Of a DNA stretch of 64,000 bases, positions 34,850 through 46,111 are shown in pieces. Both the position numbers and the translations under genes were made by a program. Under the pieces are notes generated by a model. It ran no database searches and had not been told where the DNA came from. It saw nothing but the letters and a program-made list of their open reading frames with translations. Every line of letters starts with the position of its first letter. The stretch's first letter is position 1. This DNA comes from Pigmentiphaga litoralis (GTDB lineage: Bacteria > Pseudomonadota > Gammaproteobacteria > Burkholderiales > Burkholderiaceae_B), in contig NZ_JACCBP010000003.1 of the NCBI RefSeq assembly GCF_013408655.1, positions 1-64,000 on the forward strand, given 5' to 3'.

Positions 34850-35593
34850 ATGACGACGACCCGCAACTCTCGCCCCATTCCTATCCTGATGTACCACCAG
34901 TGCGCGACGCCGCCGGCGAAGGGCACGCCGTTTCGCAGCCTGACGGTGGACCCGGCCGTGTTCGCGCGGCATATGCGCTGGTTGAAGGCGATGGGGTATC
35001 GAGGCTTGTCGATGCGCGATCTGCAGCCTTACCTGCGTGGCGAAAAGCAGGGCAAGGTATTCGGACTGACGTTCGATGATGGCTTCGTGAACGTGGCCGA
35101 GAACGCGGTGCCGATCATGGCGGACCTGGGGTTTACGGCAACGAATTACTTCGTGGCGGCCCAGGTGGGCGGCACGAATGCGTGGGATGCCGAGAAGGGC
35201 GTGCCGACGGCGCAACTGATGGACGGGGCGCAGATTCGCGCGTGGGCCAAGGCGGGGCACGAAGTGGGTTCGCACACGATCGCGCATGCCAACCTGAAGG
35301 AATGTTCGGCAGACCAGGCGCGGGAGCAGATTGGCGGGTCGCGCAAGATGCTGCAGGACGTGAGCGGCGAATCGGTCGACGCCTTCTGTTATCCCTATGG
35401 CTACTACCTGCCCGAGCAGTGCGCGCTGGTGGCCGAGAGTGGCTACACCAACGCAACCACGACGCGGCGCGGGCGGGTGCAGCCGGGCCAGGACATGATG
35501 GAGCTGTCCCGGGTGCACGTGCTGCGGTCCACCCACTTTGCGTCGATGATGATCAAGCTGTTCACGCCGCGCGAGGAACTGCGCGGGCGATAG
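34850..35593 (+). CDS. Polysaccharide deacetylase (CE4/NodB domain)
   Basis: A 247-aa CE4 esterase-fold protein removing acetyl groups from a polysaccharide. The NodB motif 1 is GLTFDDGF (~67-74, catalytic and metal Asp), motif 2 is EVGSHTIAHANL (~139-150, metal His), and FCYPYGYY is motif 3. No signal peptide is apparent, starting at ATG 34850; the earlier in-frame start at 34790 only adds a stretch without family similarity. TGATATACAG just upstream may hold its -10. Possibly related in function to the glycosyltransferase at 32057, from which it is separated by the inserted two-gene module. Confidence 0.88.
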   Translation: MTTTRNSRPIPILMYHQCATPPAKGTPFRSLTVDPAVFARHMRWLKAMGYRGLSMRDLQPYLRGEKQGKVFGLTFDDGFVNVAENAVPIMADLGFTATNYFVAAQVGGTNAWDAEKGVPTAQLMDGAQIRAWAKAGHEVGSHTIAHANLKECSADQAREQIGGSRKMLQDVSGESVDAFCYPYGYYLPEQCALVAESGYTNATTTRRGRVQPGQDMMELSRVHVLRSTHFASMMIKLFTPREELRGR

Positions 35594-35595
35594 TT

Positions 35596-36579
35596 TTATT
35601 CCGGTTCGATGCCGGCGGCCTTGATGATCTTGCCCCACTTCTGCGATTCGGCTTTCTGGAAGCTGGCCAGTTCGCCGGGGGTGGAGGTGTAGGGCTCGGT
35701 GCCGGTCGACTCGTAGAACGTCTTGGCGGCGGTCGAGGTGGATGCCTTGATCAGCAGTTCATTGAGCCGCGTCACGACCGCGCTGGGCGTGCCGGCAGGC
35801 ACGTAGGCCGCGAACCAATACCCCATTTCATACCCTGGCACGCCCGCTTCGGCGATGGTCGGGACGTCGGGCGCCAGGGGCGAGCGCTTCAGGCTGGTCA
35901 CGCCCAGGGCGCGCAGCTTGCCGCTCTTGACCTGGGGCAGGCCGGTGGCGGTGTCGGTGATCATCATGCTGATCTGGCCGCCCAGCAGGTCGGTGACGGC
36001 CAGCGGGTTGCTTTTGTAGGGCACGTGCAGGATCTTGGCGCCGGTCATTTGCTGGAGCAGTTCGCCGGCAATACGGCTGGACGAGCTGCCGCTGCCGAAG
36101 CTCAGCTTGCTGGGTTCTTTCTTGGCCAGGGCAAGCAGTTCCTGCACGCTCTTGACCGGCAGGTTGGGGTTCACGACCATGATCTGGCCACCCTTGCCCA
36201 AGGCCGTGACCGGGGCAAAGTCCTTGACCGGATCGTAGGGCAGCGACTTGTACAGGTGTTCGTTGGCGGCGTGCGTCGTGTTGGTGGTGATCAGCACCGT
36301 GTAGCCGTCGGCCTGCGCGCGGGCGGCCGATTGCGCGCCGATGATGGCGCTGGCGCCCGGCTTGTTTTCGATGACGACGGTCTGGCCGCTGGCTTCGGTC
36401 ATGCCCTGGCCGATGGCGCGGGCGATCTGGTCCGTGGCGCTGCCGGCCGCGAACGGCACGACGAAGGTCACGGGGCGGGCCGGATAGGTTTGCGCCGATG
36501 CCGTGAGTGGCGCGGCGGCCAGCGGCAGGGTGGCGGCGATGAGGCCGGCGAGCACAAGGCGGCGGGGTTGCGAGGTCAT
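35596..36579 (-). CDS. Bug-family tripartite tricarboxylate transporter receptor
   Basis: A 327-aa periplasmic binding protein. The Tat-like start MTSQPRRLVLAGLIAATLPL leads into a signal peptide ending near residue 29 (SAQT), then YPARPVTFVVPFAAGSATDQ, the Bug opening. PGASAIIGAQSAARA and LAPDVPTIAEAGVPGYE are further family blocks. It lies downstream of the AtuA-type genes on the same strand (78-base gap), so it likely binds the substrate of that pathway. It converges with the deacetylase gene, leaving 2 bases between the stops. Confidence 0.92.
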   Translation of the reverse strand: MTSQPRRLVLAGLIAATLPLAAAPLTASAQTYPARPVTFVVPFAAGSATDQIARAIGQGMTEASGQTVVIENKPGASAIIGAQSAARAQADGYTVLITTNTTHAANEHLYKSLPYDPVKDFAPVTALGKGGQIMVVNPNLPVKSVQELLALAKKEPSKLSFGSGSSSSRIAGELLQQMTGAKILHVPYKSNPLAVTDLLGGQISMMITDTATGLPQVKSGKLRALGVTSLKRSPLAPDVPTIAEAGVPGYEMGYWFAAYVPAGTPSAVVTRLNELLIKASTSTAAKTFYESTGTEPYTSTPGELASFQKAESQKWGKIIKAAGIEPE

Positions 36580-36657
36580 GGTGATGGGTCTCCGAAATTC
36601 TTGTTGTGGGTTAAGCAGAAATGCGGTCAGCAGGAAGGCGCTGAGTCAGGCGCCGTG

Positions 36658-37116
36658 TCAGTCAACGGTCTGTTCGATGATGCCGTCGCCATTGGCGTCG
36701 AAGCCGGGTGGCGGCGCTACGGGCATGTCCAGCAGCCAGAACGACAGGCCCTTGCCGTGCGCGTCCAGGTTGAGCGATCCGTTCACGCCGCCGTCCAGAA
36801 CCTCATCCAGCACGAAGTTCATGGCGCACAGGGTGGGCAGCAGATAACGCTCGACGTGGGCCGGTTGGCGGTAGCCGAACCATCGGGCCACCGCGTCGGC
36901 AGTGATGTGCTCGACCAGGTGGTCGTAGTACGCCGGGTCGTGGGCGATCAGGCTCAGGTTGGACCGGTTGCCCTTGTCGCCTGCGCGGCTGTGCGCGAGC
37001 CGATAGAGGGGCACGGCGAGCGATGTCGACGCAACGCTGTTGGTTGCCGATGTCAACGTTGCAGCAGTCAACGATGCCGAACTCGTTGCGGCGGAAGTCG
37101 TGGTGGGCGATGTCAT
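36658..37116 (-). CDS. AtuA C-terminal-domain-like protein
   Basis: A 152-aa protein. After a Ser/Thr/Ala-rich leader (~1-34), the part PLYRLAHSRAGDKGNRSNLSL matches the small domain that forms the C-terminus of longer AtuA proteins or stands alone beside them. Its start overlaps the stop of the larger AtuA-like gene, so the two are translationally coupled and probably form one enzyme. In Pseudomonas AtuA belongs to acyclic-terpene use, but DUF1446 proteins also occur in unrelated carboxylate clusters; the substrate here is unknown. The low-complexity leader may mean the true start lies further inside. Confidence 0.8.
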   Translation of the reverse strand: MTSPTTTSAATSSASLTAATLTSATNSVASTSLAVPLYRLAHSRAGDKGNRSNLSLIAHDPAYYDHLVEHITADAVARWFGYRQPAHVERYLLPTLCAMNFVLDEVLDGGVNGSLNLDAHGKGLSFWLLDMPVAPPPGFDANGDGIIEQTVD

Positions 37117-38477
37117 GCCGTGCTCCCCGGGGTCAGCATGTTCCAGCCGCTGCGGACCGCTTCACGCGGAACGAAGCAGGAAATGAGGTTGAGCCGCGGC
37201 TTGAGCGTAGTGCGCACGCCGCCGCCGCCGGCCGGGCCATTGGTATACAGCGCGGTGACTTCGCGCACGATGCGCTGGGCCTGGCGTTTGTCGTGCTGCG
37301 AGCAGGCAACACGCAGCCGCACGTCGCGGGCGCTGCCGTGGGGGGCGCCGCGCAGCATGTCGCCGCGGTCGTCACCGAGGATGCTGACGGCCCCGATCAG
37401 GTCGATGCGCACGGGCAGGTCGGGCCCCAGGCGTTGGATGATGACGTCGGCGGCAAGACGCGCACGCGCTTCGGCGCGCGGGCCGGCATAGGAAATTTCG
37501 GCTTCGGCCAGCCAGCCGCCGCGATAGCAGACGTTGACCTTGAGGCGGTCGGGACGGGCATGGCCGGTCACGCCGCCGAGCGCGACACGATCGTTGCCAA
37601 GATCCACGACCCGCGCCTGGCTGATGTCGGCCACGACGTCGGGCGTGAGGTAGCGCGCCGGGTCATGCACTTCATACAGCAGCTGTTCCTTGACCGTGCG
37701 GGGATCGACGCAGCCGCCGGTAAAGTCGGCTTTGCCAATCACGCAACTGCCGTCGGCATTGATCTCGGCGATCGGAAAGCCGACCGCGTGCAGGTCGGGC
37801 ACGTCCTTGAAACCGGGATCGGCAAAGTAGCCGCCCGTGACCTGGGTGCCGCATTCGAGCAGATGGCCTGCCATCGTGGCGCGGCCCAGGCGTTCCCAGT
37901 CGTCCGCGGCCCAGCCGAAGTGGGCCATGGCCGGGCCGACCGCCAGGGACGGGTCCGCCACTCGGCCTGCAACAACGATCTGCGCGCCGCCGCGCAAGGC
38001 GTCGGCGATGGCTTCGGCGCCCAGGTAGGCGTTGGCGCTGACCACATCAAGGTCATCAAATTGGGGGCCGATGCATTCGCGCAGCAGGTCGCGATAGGCG
38101 GGCCCGGACAGGTCGTCGCCATGCACGATGGCGATGCGCGCATCGGGGATGCCTTGCGCGCTGGCCAGGTCGTGCAGGCGCTGCGCAGCGCCGGGCGGGT
38201 TGGCCGCGCCGAAGTTGCCGATGATGGCGATGTCGTGGCGCAGGCAGCGTTCGATGACCGGACCGACAAGGTCGTCCAGCTGCGGATCGAAACCGCCTTG
38301 CGGATGGTGTTCGCGTTCGAGTTGCGCCAGCGCCAGGGTGCGCTCGGCAAGCGTCTCGTACATCAACGCTGCCGGACCGCCGCGGGCGATCAGGGTGTCT
38401 ACCACCGGGCCCGCCGCGTCCGTCCTGTCTCCAGAGAAACCCGAGGCCGACCCGATCAGAAAGGGAGCTGTTGGCAT
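37113..38477 (-). CDS. Acyclic terpene utilization AtuA-like protein (DUF1446)
   Basis: A 454-aa DUF1446 protein. It opens FLIGSASGFSGDR, then has IIGNFGAANPPGAA (~86-99), IVVAGRVADPSLAVGPA and LECGTQVTGGYFADPG (~196-211), all family hallmarks. The biochemical reaction of AtuA is not settled. The ATG at ~38477 is used; the frame stays open to 38603 but that stretch is AT-rich intergenic DNA. It forms an operon with the small AtuA domain gene and the Bug receptor, divergent from a LysR regulator at 38681, a typical Burkholderiales carboxylate-uptake cluster. Confidence 0.88.
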   Translation of the reverse strand: MPTAPFLIGSASGFSGDRTDAAGPVVDTLIARGGPAALMYETLAERTLALAQLEREHHPQGGFDPQLDDLVGPVIERCLRHDIAIIGNFGAANPPGAAQRLHDLASAQGIPDARIAIVHGDDLSGPAYRDLLRECIGPQFDDLDVVSANAYLGAEAIADALRGGAQIVVAGRVADPSLAVGPAMAHFGWAADDWERLGRATMAGHLLECGTQVTGGYFADPGFKDVPDLHAVGFPIAEINADGSCVIGKADFTGGCVDPRTVKEQLLYEVHDPARYLTPDVVADISQARVVDLGNDRVALGGVTGHARPDRLKVNVCYRGGWLAEAEISYAGPRAEARARLAADVIIQRLGPDLPVRIDLIGAVSILGDDRGDMLRGAPHGSARDVRLRVACSQHDKRQAQRIVREVTALYTNGPAGGGGVRTTLKPRLNLISCFVPREAVRSGWNMLTPGSTA

Positions 38478-38680
38478 GGGATTGTCTTTTGTGCTTTTAT
38501 GAAAGCCCACTATAGGGGCGGAAAAATCATCCGTAAAATAGAAAAAAAAGATCGATTGATCCAAAAAACGGATGAGTTGATAACGGATATCGAGGGGGAG
38601 CAACAGATGGTGGGCAAGACCGGGTTGAGGAAAGACGGGGTGAAGGCGAGTGGCGCCAAGGAACCCGGGGGGAGCACGCC
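38478..38680. promoter_or_regulatory. AT-rich divergent control region, atuA-like / lysR
   Basis: The spacer is strikingly AT-rich within a GC-rich window. TCATCCGT (38527) and ACGGATGA (ends 38575) are inverted arms about 33 bp apart, around a central near-palindrome GATCGATTGATC. Between them lie several A-runs. This spacing would suit two LysR dimers on a bent site. The exact promoters are not resolved. Confidence 0.5.
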
Positions 38681-39673
38681 ATGAACCTGGCCAATATGTC
38701 GACGCGGCAATTGCGCGCGTTCATTGCATTGGTTGAGGAACGCAACTTTACGCGCGCGGCCGACAAGACTTTTCTGTCGCAGCCCGCGTTCAGCGCCCTG
38801 ATCCGGTCGATCGAAACGGTGGCGGGTGTGCGGCTGTTTGACCGGTCCACGCGGCATGTGGAACTGACGCCCGAAGGCGTGCTGTTCGAAGGGTCGGCGC
38901 GGCGTCTGCTGGGTGACTTCGAGCTGGCGATGGAAGAGCTGAGCGACCACGTGGCCAAACGCAAGGGCAGGGCGTCGGTGGCGGCCCTGCCGTCGTTGGC
39001 ATCGGGCTGGTTGCCGGGTGTGCTGGGGGAATTTCGCGCCGAGTTTCCGGGCGTGGCGCTGGAACTGCACGACGCCTTGCTCGAGCCCTGCCTGAGTCTG
39101 GTGCGCCTGGGCCGGGTGGACTTTGCCCTGGCCGCGAACGGCGCCGACATGAGCGATTTCACGACCGAGTTGCTGTGCGTGGACAGCTTCTATCTGGTCT
39201 GCCGCAAGGACCATCCGCTGGCGCAACTGGCGACGGTGCGGCTGCGCGACGTGGCCGATTACCCGTTCATTCAGTTGGCGCGGTCAAGCAGCGTGCGGCA
39301 GCATCTGGACGCGGCCTTGCACCCGGTGCAGATGCAGACGGCGTTCGAGGTCGAGCACCTGGCGACGGTGACGGGACTGGTGGTGGCGGGGCTGGGCGTG
39401 AGCCTGGTGCCCGAGATGACGCTGTCGCAGTTTTCGCATCCGGACGTGGCGGTGATTCCGCTGTCGGTGCGCGGGCCGACCCGGTCCCTGTATCTGGTGC
39501 GCCGGCGAGACCGGTCCATGTCGGCGGCGGCCGAGGCGCTGTACACGCTGATCAAGGCGCGGCGGCCGTCGTTCCCGGCGGGGAAGGGCAGTGGGAGGGC
39601 TGGCGCGAAGCCGGCGAAGACGGGTGGCAAGGCGGCGAAGAAGCCCATCGCAACGAAGGCAACTGCTGCCTGA
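38681..39673 (+). CDS. LysR-family regulator of the AtuA/Bug cluster
   Basis: A 330-aa LTTR. The winged helix spans ~1-65 (RAADKTFLSQPAFSALIRSIE), and the effector domain includes LVCRKDHPLAQ and GLGVSLVPEM. After ~295 a Lys/Ala/Gly-rich tail follows (AGAKPAKTGGKAAKKP), unusual for LTTRs and suggestive of extra DNA contact. A start 15 bases later (ATG 38696) is also possible. It is divergent from the AtuA-like operon across an AT-rich region with inverted repeats, so control of that operon is likely. Confidence 0.88.
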   Translation: MNLANMSTRQLRAFIALVEERNFTRAADKTFLSQPAFSALIRSIETVAGVRLFDRSTRHVELTPEGVLFEGSARRLLGDFELAMEELSDHVAKRKGRASVAALPSLASGWLPGVLGEFRAEFPGVALELHDALLEPCLSLVRLGRVDFALAANGADMSDFTTELLCVDSFYLVCRKDHPLAQLATVRLRDVADYPFIQLARSSSVRQHLDAALHPVQMQTAFEVEHLATVTGLVVAGLGVSLVPEMTLSQFSHPDVAVIPLSVRGPTRSLYLVRRRDRSMSAAAEALYTLIKARRPSFPAGKGSGRAGAKPAKTGGKAAKKPIATKATAA

Positions 39674-39836
39674 CCGGACAACCGGACAACCGGACAACCG
39701 GACAACCGGACGATCGGACAACCAAACATCCGCACAACCGATCAATCGATCAACCAGACGATCGGACAACCGATCAACCAGATAACCGATCAACCGATCA
39801 ACCGATCAACCGAACATTCGGTTTACCCATCAACCC
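39674..39836. repeat. Octanucleotide repeat tract (accggaca / gatcaacc)
   Basis: From the lysR stop to the stop of the leftward permease gene the DNA is built of 8-bp units: about five ccggacaa copies from 39674, then mixed units, then cgatcaac repeats up to 39836. The two unit types share an aacc/caac core, so one may have evolved from the other. It separates two convergent genes and encodes nothing evident. Confidence 0.85.
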
Positions 39837-39837
39837 A

Positions 39838-41808
39838 TCAATCGATCAGCATCGGCAGCACCATCATCTGCTGCCCATTGATATGCATGCGCCGCTGCAG
39901 CGCGTTCACAGCCTGGTTATGCAGCAGGCGCGTGAACAGGTTGTCGCGCTTGAACACCAGCTTGCTCGCAAAGAACAGCGTGTTGGGATAGGTTTCCAGC
40001 GTTTCATTGCACAGCTTTTCCAGCGTCTGGACCGCATCGGTCCCATACCCCAGCCGGCTGGTGGCGGCCATGCCGTAGCTGTTGCAGAAGCGTTCGAAAA
40101 ACTTCAATGACGTGTTCGCCTGCATCCGCAGGGTTTCCAGCGCTTCCGGCCCGCCATACACCCGCGCGTCCACCGTGCGGGCGTTGATGAACACAAAGTT
40201 TTTGAAGTGGTCCGGGAACATGCGCTGCACCCACAGCAGCGCATGCAGGCCACCGCCGCGGCTGGACCCCACCAGGAAGGCCGCGGTAGGTGCCTGCGGG
40301 TCGAGCGCGGGCGGATTGCATTCGGAACCGAACGATTGATTGGCAAAGATCTCGTCGACCAGGGCGATACGGCGGCGGGTGTCGCGGTAGTGGGCGCGGA
40401 TGCCGAAGCAGGCCAGGATCAGCGCCGACGTGATCAGCAAGGTGGCCCAGCCCCCTTCGTAGAACTTTTCGACCACGGTCACCACCAGGATCGCGCTGGT
40501 GATGGCCAGGGCGATCAGGGACAGGGCCAGCCGGCGTTTCCAGTGGCGGCGGTGCGCCGGGTTGCGACGGTTCACGATCCAGTAGCGCGACAGGCCGGCC
40601 AGCGACAGCGTGAAGGTCAGGAACACATTGATCGAATAAAGCACCACCAGTAGCGAGACCTTGCCGCCGGTCAGGATCAGGATGGCGAGGGCCGCGATGC
40701 CCATCAGCAGAATGCCGTTTTCCGTCACCAGCCGGTTCGACAGATAGCGGAAACGATGCGGCACCCACGAGTCGGCCGCCATGTTGGACAGCACCGACGG
40801 CCCGCCCAGAAAGCCGGTGTTGGCCGCGACGAACAGCAGGCCGGCTTCAAATATCAGCACCAGGGTCAGGGCGATCACCAGGCCGCTGCCGGTCAGGCCC
40901 ATCTCGCCCAGGATGTCCTGGAAGACGACGGCGTTCAGCGTCTGCCCTTCGACCGGCGCGGCGGCCCACAGCAGGTACAGCAGGATGATGCCGCCCGCGG
41001 TGAACGCGAGGCTGATGGCCATGAGCATCATCGTCATCTTGCCGGTGCGGACGACGGGTTCGGCCAGGCGGTCCACGTTGTTGGAGACGGCTTCGATCCC
41101 GGTGTAGGTGCCGCCGCCCAGCGAATACGCTTTCATGAACACGGCCAGCACGAACAGCCAGCCGGCTTCCTGGGTGAAGCTGTCCAGCTCGGCAAAGGTA
41201 TCGGGTATCAGGGCGGGCAGGCCCTCGGCATGCGCAAAGATGCCCCAGCCGATCAGGATGACGTGGGTGATCACGAAGCCGATAAAGATCGGCAGCAGAA
41301 AACGGATGCTTTCCTTGGCGCCGCGCAGATTGAGCCATAACAGCAGCAGCACCATGGCGCAGGCGGTCCAGTTCTTGAACGGCTGCCAGGTGGCGGGCAG
41401 CAAGGAGAACAGGGCGTCGGTGCCGCTGGCGACCGAGATGGCAATGGTCAGGATGTAGTCGACGATCAGCGCCGACCCGGACACCAGCCCGGCCGTCGGC
41501 CCGAGCAGCGCGGTCGATACCCGGTAGCCGCCTCCGCCGGTGGGGAAGAGTTCGATCACCTGGTTGTAGGCCAGCGCCACGACGAACACGGTGATGGCGG
41601 TGGCCACGGCAAGAAATAGCGCCAGGTGCGTATGGGCGCCCAGCGCGCGGAAGGCTTCTTCGGGACCATAGGCCGACGAAGACAGGCCGTCGGCGCCCAG
41701 GCCGACCCAGGCCAGGAAGGCCGCCAGCGCGATCGAATGGCGCGTGTCGGCCGACAAAGGGTCGCGGGCCTTGCCCAGCAGGCGTTCCCGCCACGACGTT
41801 GCTTTCAT
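39838..41808 (-). CDS. APC-superfamily permease, KimA-like potassium transporter
   Basis: A 656-aa protein. An APC-fold membrane domain (~25-475, twelve helices) is followed by a ~170-residue cytosolic domain. Membrane motifs SSSAYGPEEAFRAL (~43-56) and TGGGGYRVSTALLGPTAGLV (~90-109) and the overall length match the KimA/YdaO group of high-affinity K+ importers. In Bacillus these are gated by c-di-AMP; beta-proteobacteria generally lack c-di-AMP, so control must differ. The soluble tail has GSSRGGGLHALLWVQRMFPDHF. An amino-acid substrate cannot be excluded. Confidence 0.75.
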   Translation of the reverse strand: MKATSWRERLLGKARDPLSADTRHSIALAAFLAWVGLGADGLSSSAYGPEEAFRALGAHTHLALFLAVATAITVFVVALAYNQVIELFPTGGGGYRVSTALLGPTAGLVSGSALIVDYILTIAISVASGTDALFSLLPATWQPFKNWTACAMVLLLLWLNLRGAKESIRFLLPIFIGFVITHVILIGWGIFAHAEGLPALIPDTFAELDSFTQEAGWLFVLAVFMKAYSLGGGTYTGIEAVSNNVDRLAEPVVRTGKMTMMLMAISLAFTAGGIILLYLLWAAAPVEGQTLNAVVFQDILGEMGLTGSGLVIALTLVLIFEAGLLFVAANTGFLGGPSVLSNMAADSWVPHRFRYLSNRLVTENGILLMGIAALAILILTGGKVSLLVVLYSINVFLTFTLSLAGLSRYWIVNRRNPAHRRHWKRRLALSLIALAITSAILVVTVVEKFYEGGWATLLITSALILACFGIRAHYRDTRRRIALVDEIFANQSFGSECNPPALDPQAPTAAFLVGSSRGGGLHALLWVQRMFPDHFKNFVFINARTVDARVYGGPEALETLRMQANTSLKFFERFCNSYGMAATSRLGYGTDAVQTLEKLCNETLETYPNTLFFASKLVFKRDNLFTRLLHNQAVNALQRRMHINGQQMMVLPMLID

Positions 41809-42008
41809 ACCGGTCGTTCCAAAATTGCGGCAAGTGACGACGACTTGCCGGCGTCCTTTTAGGGCCGCTTGCGAATGTTAACGGGGATATTGTTACCTGG
41901 TCGTTCAAACGGGTGCTATTGGACTTGGATTTCTGATAGCTTTGTACATGGCGCGCTGAATTCGTTGGATCATCGCTGGCCCCCCTCACGCTTTACAGGA
42001 CTTCCCCC

Positions 42009-42398
42009 ATGACGAAAGAGATTCTGCACACCGACCAGGCACCCGCCGCCGTCGGTCCGTATTCGCAAGCCGTCGCCGTGCCGGCCGGCGGCAAGGTGGT
42101 GTATCTGTCGGGTCAGATCGGCCTGGAGCCATCCACCGGCGTCATGGTCAACGACACCTTCGAAGCGGAAGTGCGCCGCGCCTTCGCCAACATGACGGCA
42201 GTGGTGACCGCGGCCGGCGGCACCTTGGCGCAAGTCGTGAAGCTGACGCTGTTCCTGACCGACCTGTCCAAATTCGGCCAGGTCAACGACATCATGGCCG
42301 AACTGATTCCCCAGCCATTCCCGGCGCGCTCGACCGTGGGCGTGAAGGAATTGCCCAAGGGCGCGACCTTCGAAGTCGAAGCGATCCTGGTGATCTGA
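42009..42398 (+). CDS. ridA: RidA family enamine/imine deaminase
   Basis: A 129-aa YjgF/YER057c protein hydrolysing reactive 2-aminoacrylate-type enamines. It opens QAPAAVGPYSQAV and has the key arginine in FPARSTVGVKELP (R~107), the residue needed for deaminase activity, plus the terminal EVEAILV signature. The stop codon is immediately followed by the TTG start of recG, so the two are co-transcribed. The ATG at 42009 gives exact family length. The 200 bases upstream hold its promoter but no other gene. Confidence 0.95.
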   Translation: MTKEILHTDQAPAAVGPYSQAVAVPAGGKVVYLSGQIGLEPSTGVMVNDTFEAEVRRAFANMTAVVTAAGGTLAQVVKLTLFLTDLSKFGQVNDIMAELIPQPFPARSTVGVKELPKGATFEVEAILVI

Positions 42399-44477
<2,079 letters not shown>

Positions 44478-44492
44478 GCCGGAGGCAAGGCA

Positions 44493-45437
44493 ATGACGCT
44501 GACCGAGTTGAAGTACATCGTGGCCGTGGCGCGAGAACGCCATTTCGGCCGCGCGGCCGAGGCCTGTTTCGTCAGCCAGCCGACGCTGTCGGTGGCGATC
44601 CGCAAGCTCGAAGATGAGCTGGGCGTGACGATTTTCGAGCGGGGCGGATCCGAAGTCGGTGTGACGCCGATCGGGCAGCGGGTGGTCGCGCAGGCGCAAA
44701 AAGTGCTGGAAGAAGGCGCAAACCTGAAAGAGATCGCCAAGCAGGGGCATGACCCGCTGTCGGGCGCGTTGCGGGTGGGGGTGATCTACACCATCAGCCC
44801 GTATCTGCTGCCCCAGCTGATCCCGCGACTGATCGCTCGCACGCCGCAAATGCCGCTGCTGCTGCAGGAATACTTTACGGTCCGGCTGCTGGAATTGCTG
44901 CGGCAGGGCGAGATCGATTGCGCCATCATGGCCCTGCCGTTGCCCGATGCGGGCCTGGTCATCCAGCCGCTGTATGACGAGCCTTTCGTGGTCGCGGTGC
45001 CAAAGAACCATCCGTGGGCCAGCCGCAAAAGCGTGGCGTCGGAAGAGCTGAAAAACGAGACGATGCTGCTGCTGGGGAGCGGGCATTGTTTTCGCGACCA
45101 GGTGCTGGAAGTCTGCCCCGAGCTGGCGCGGTTTTCGGCATCGAACGATGGCATCCAGCGGACATTTGAAGGATCGTCGTTGGAGACGATCCGGCATATG
45201 GTGGCGTCGGGGATCGGCATTACCGTGGTGCCGAAAACGTCGGTGCCGGCCCATCCCGATGAGCGCGAAATGCTGGCCTACATTCCGTTCGAGGACCCGG
45301 CGCCCGATCGGCGGGTGGTGCTGGCATGGCGCAAGAGCTTTCCGCGCACCCAGGCCATCGAGGCCCTGGTGGCGGCTGTCCAGGACTGTGACCTGAACGG
45401 CGTGACAATGATTTCCGAGGCGGCGCAAGAAGTCTGA
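44493..45437 (+). CDS. oxyR: Peroxide sensor OxyR (LysR family)
   Basis: A 314-aa LTTR with winged helix ~1-62 (AAEACFVSQPTLSVAIRKLE). The redox pair is C199 (GSGHCFRDQ) and C208 (EVCPE), the same numbers as in E. coli OxyR, so disulfide sensing of H2O2 is expected. GGAGG lies before the ATG, 15 bases after recG, suggesting read-through from the ridA-recG unit. The peroxide-protection gene dps follows 80 bases downstream and is a likely target. Confidence 0.96.
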   Translation: MTLTELKYIVAVARERHFGRAAEACFVSQPTLSVAIRKLEDELGVTIFERGGSEVGVTPIGQRVVAQAQKVLEEGANLKEIAKQGHDPLSGALRVGVIYTISPYLLPQLIPRLIARTPQMPLLLQEYFTVRLLELLRQGEIDCAIMALPLPDAGLVIQPLYDEPFVVAVPKNHPWASRKSVASEELKNETMLLLGSGHCFRDQVLEVCPELARFSASNDGIQRTFEGSSLETIRHMVASGIGITVVPKTSVPAHPDEREMLAYIPFEDPAPDRRVVLAWRKSFPRTQAIEALVAAVQDCDLNGVTMISEAAQEV

Positions 45438-45517
45438 GCGTTGTCTTGTAATGCGGCGAATGATCGCCATCTGGTAATTTGTTCATAGGTCTCGAACAAC
45501 AACGAGGGGAGTAAACG

Positions 45518-46069
45518 ATGGTCAAGAAAGTCAGCACGAAAGTCCCGGAACCCGTGAAGGTTTCCGCCGGCAAGAACATGAGCCAAACCGCCGTGGTCGC
45601 ACCGCGCATCGATATCGGCATTTCGGATGCCGACCGCACCGCCGTCGCGGGCGGGCTGTCGAAGCTCCTGGCCGACACCTACACGCTGTATCAGATGACC
45701 CATAACTTCCACTGGAACGTGACGGGTCCGATGTTCAACACGCTGCACACGATGTTCATGACGCAGTACACCGAACTGTGGAATTCGATCGACGACGTGG
45801 CCGAACGTATCCGCGCCCTCGGTCACTTTGCGCCGGGTACCTACCGCGACTTCAACCAGCTCTCGTCGATCGAAGAGCCGGTGAATGTGCCGGAAGCGCT
45901 CGATATGGTCCGCCTGCTGGTGGCCGGTCACGAAGCCGTGGCACGCACCGCTCGCGAAACCTTCGCGATGGCCGATGCCGCCAATGACCAGCCGACGGCC
46001 GACCTGATGACCCAGCGCCTGGACATCCACGAAAAGACCGCCTGGATGCTGCGCAGCATCCTGCAGTAA
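45518..46069 (+). CDS. dps: Dps family DNA-binding ferritin-like protein
   Basis: A 183-aa mini-ferritin that stores iron, consumes H2O2 and coats DNA. A basic Lys-rich tail (~1-20, [14 protein letters not shown]) precedes the four-helix core. Ferroxidase residues sit in [16 protein letters not shown] (~56-71) and [14 protein letters not shown] (~87-100). GAGGGGAG precedes the ATG. It lies downstream of oxyR with its own 80-base upstream region, so OxyR control is probable though I could not define a clear OxyR box. A strong terminator closes the gene. Confidence 0.95.
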   Translation: MVKKVSTKVPEPVKVSAGKNMSQTAVVAPRIDIGISDADRTAVAGGLSKLLADTYTLYQMTHNFHWNVTGPMFNTLHTMFMTQYTELWNSIDDVAERIRALGHFAPGTYRDFNQLSSIEEPVNVPEALDMVRLLVAGHEAVARTARETFAMADAANDQPTADLMTQRLDIHEKTAWMLRSILQ

Positions 46070-46111
46070 TCGACAGGAATGTCGCGGGACCTGCGTTCGG
46101 GTCCCGACACG

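Noticed and set aside
39674..39836. Possible CRISPR array or coding repeat
   Set aside because: 8-bp units with no spacers and no conserved frame; the neighbouring genes end at its borders.
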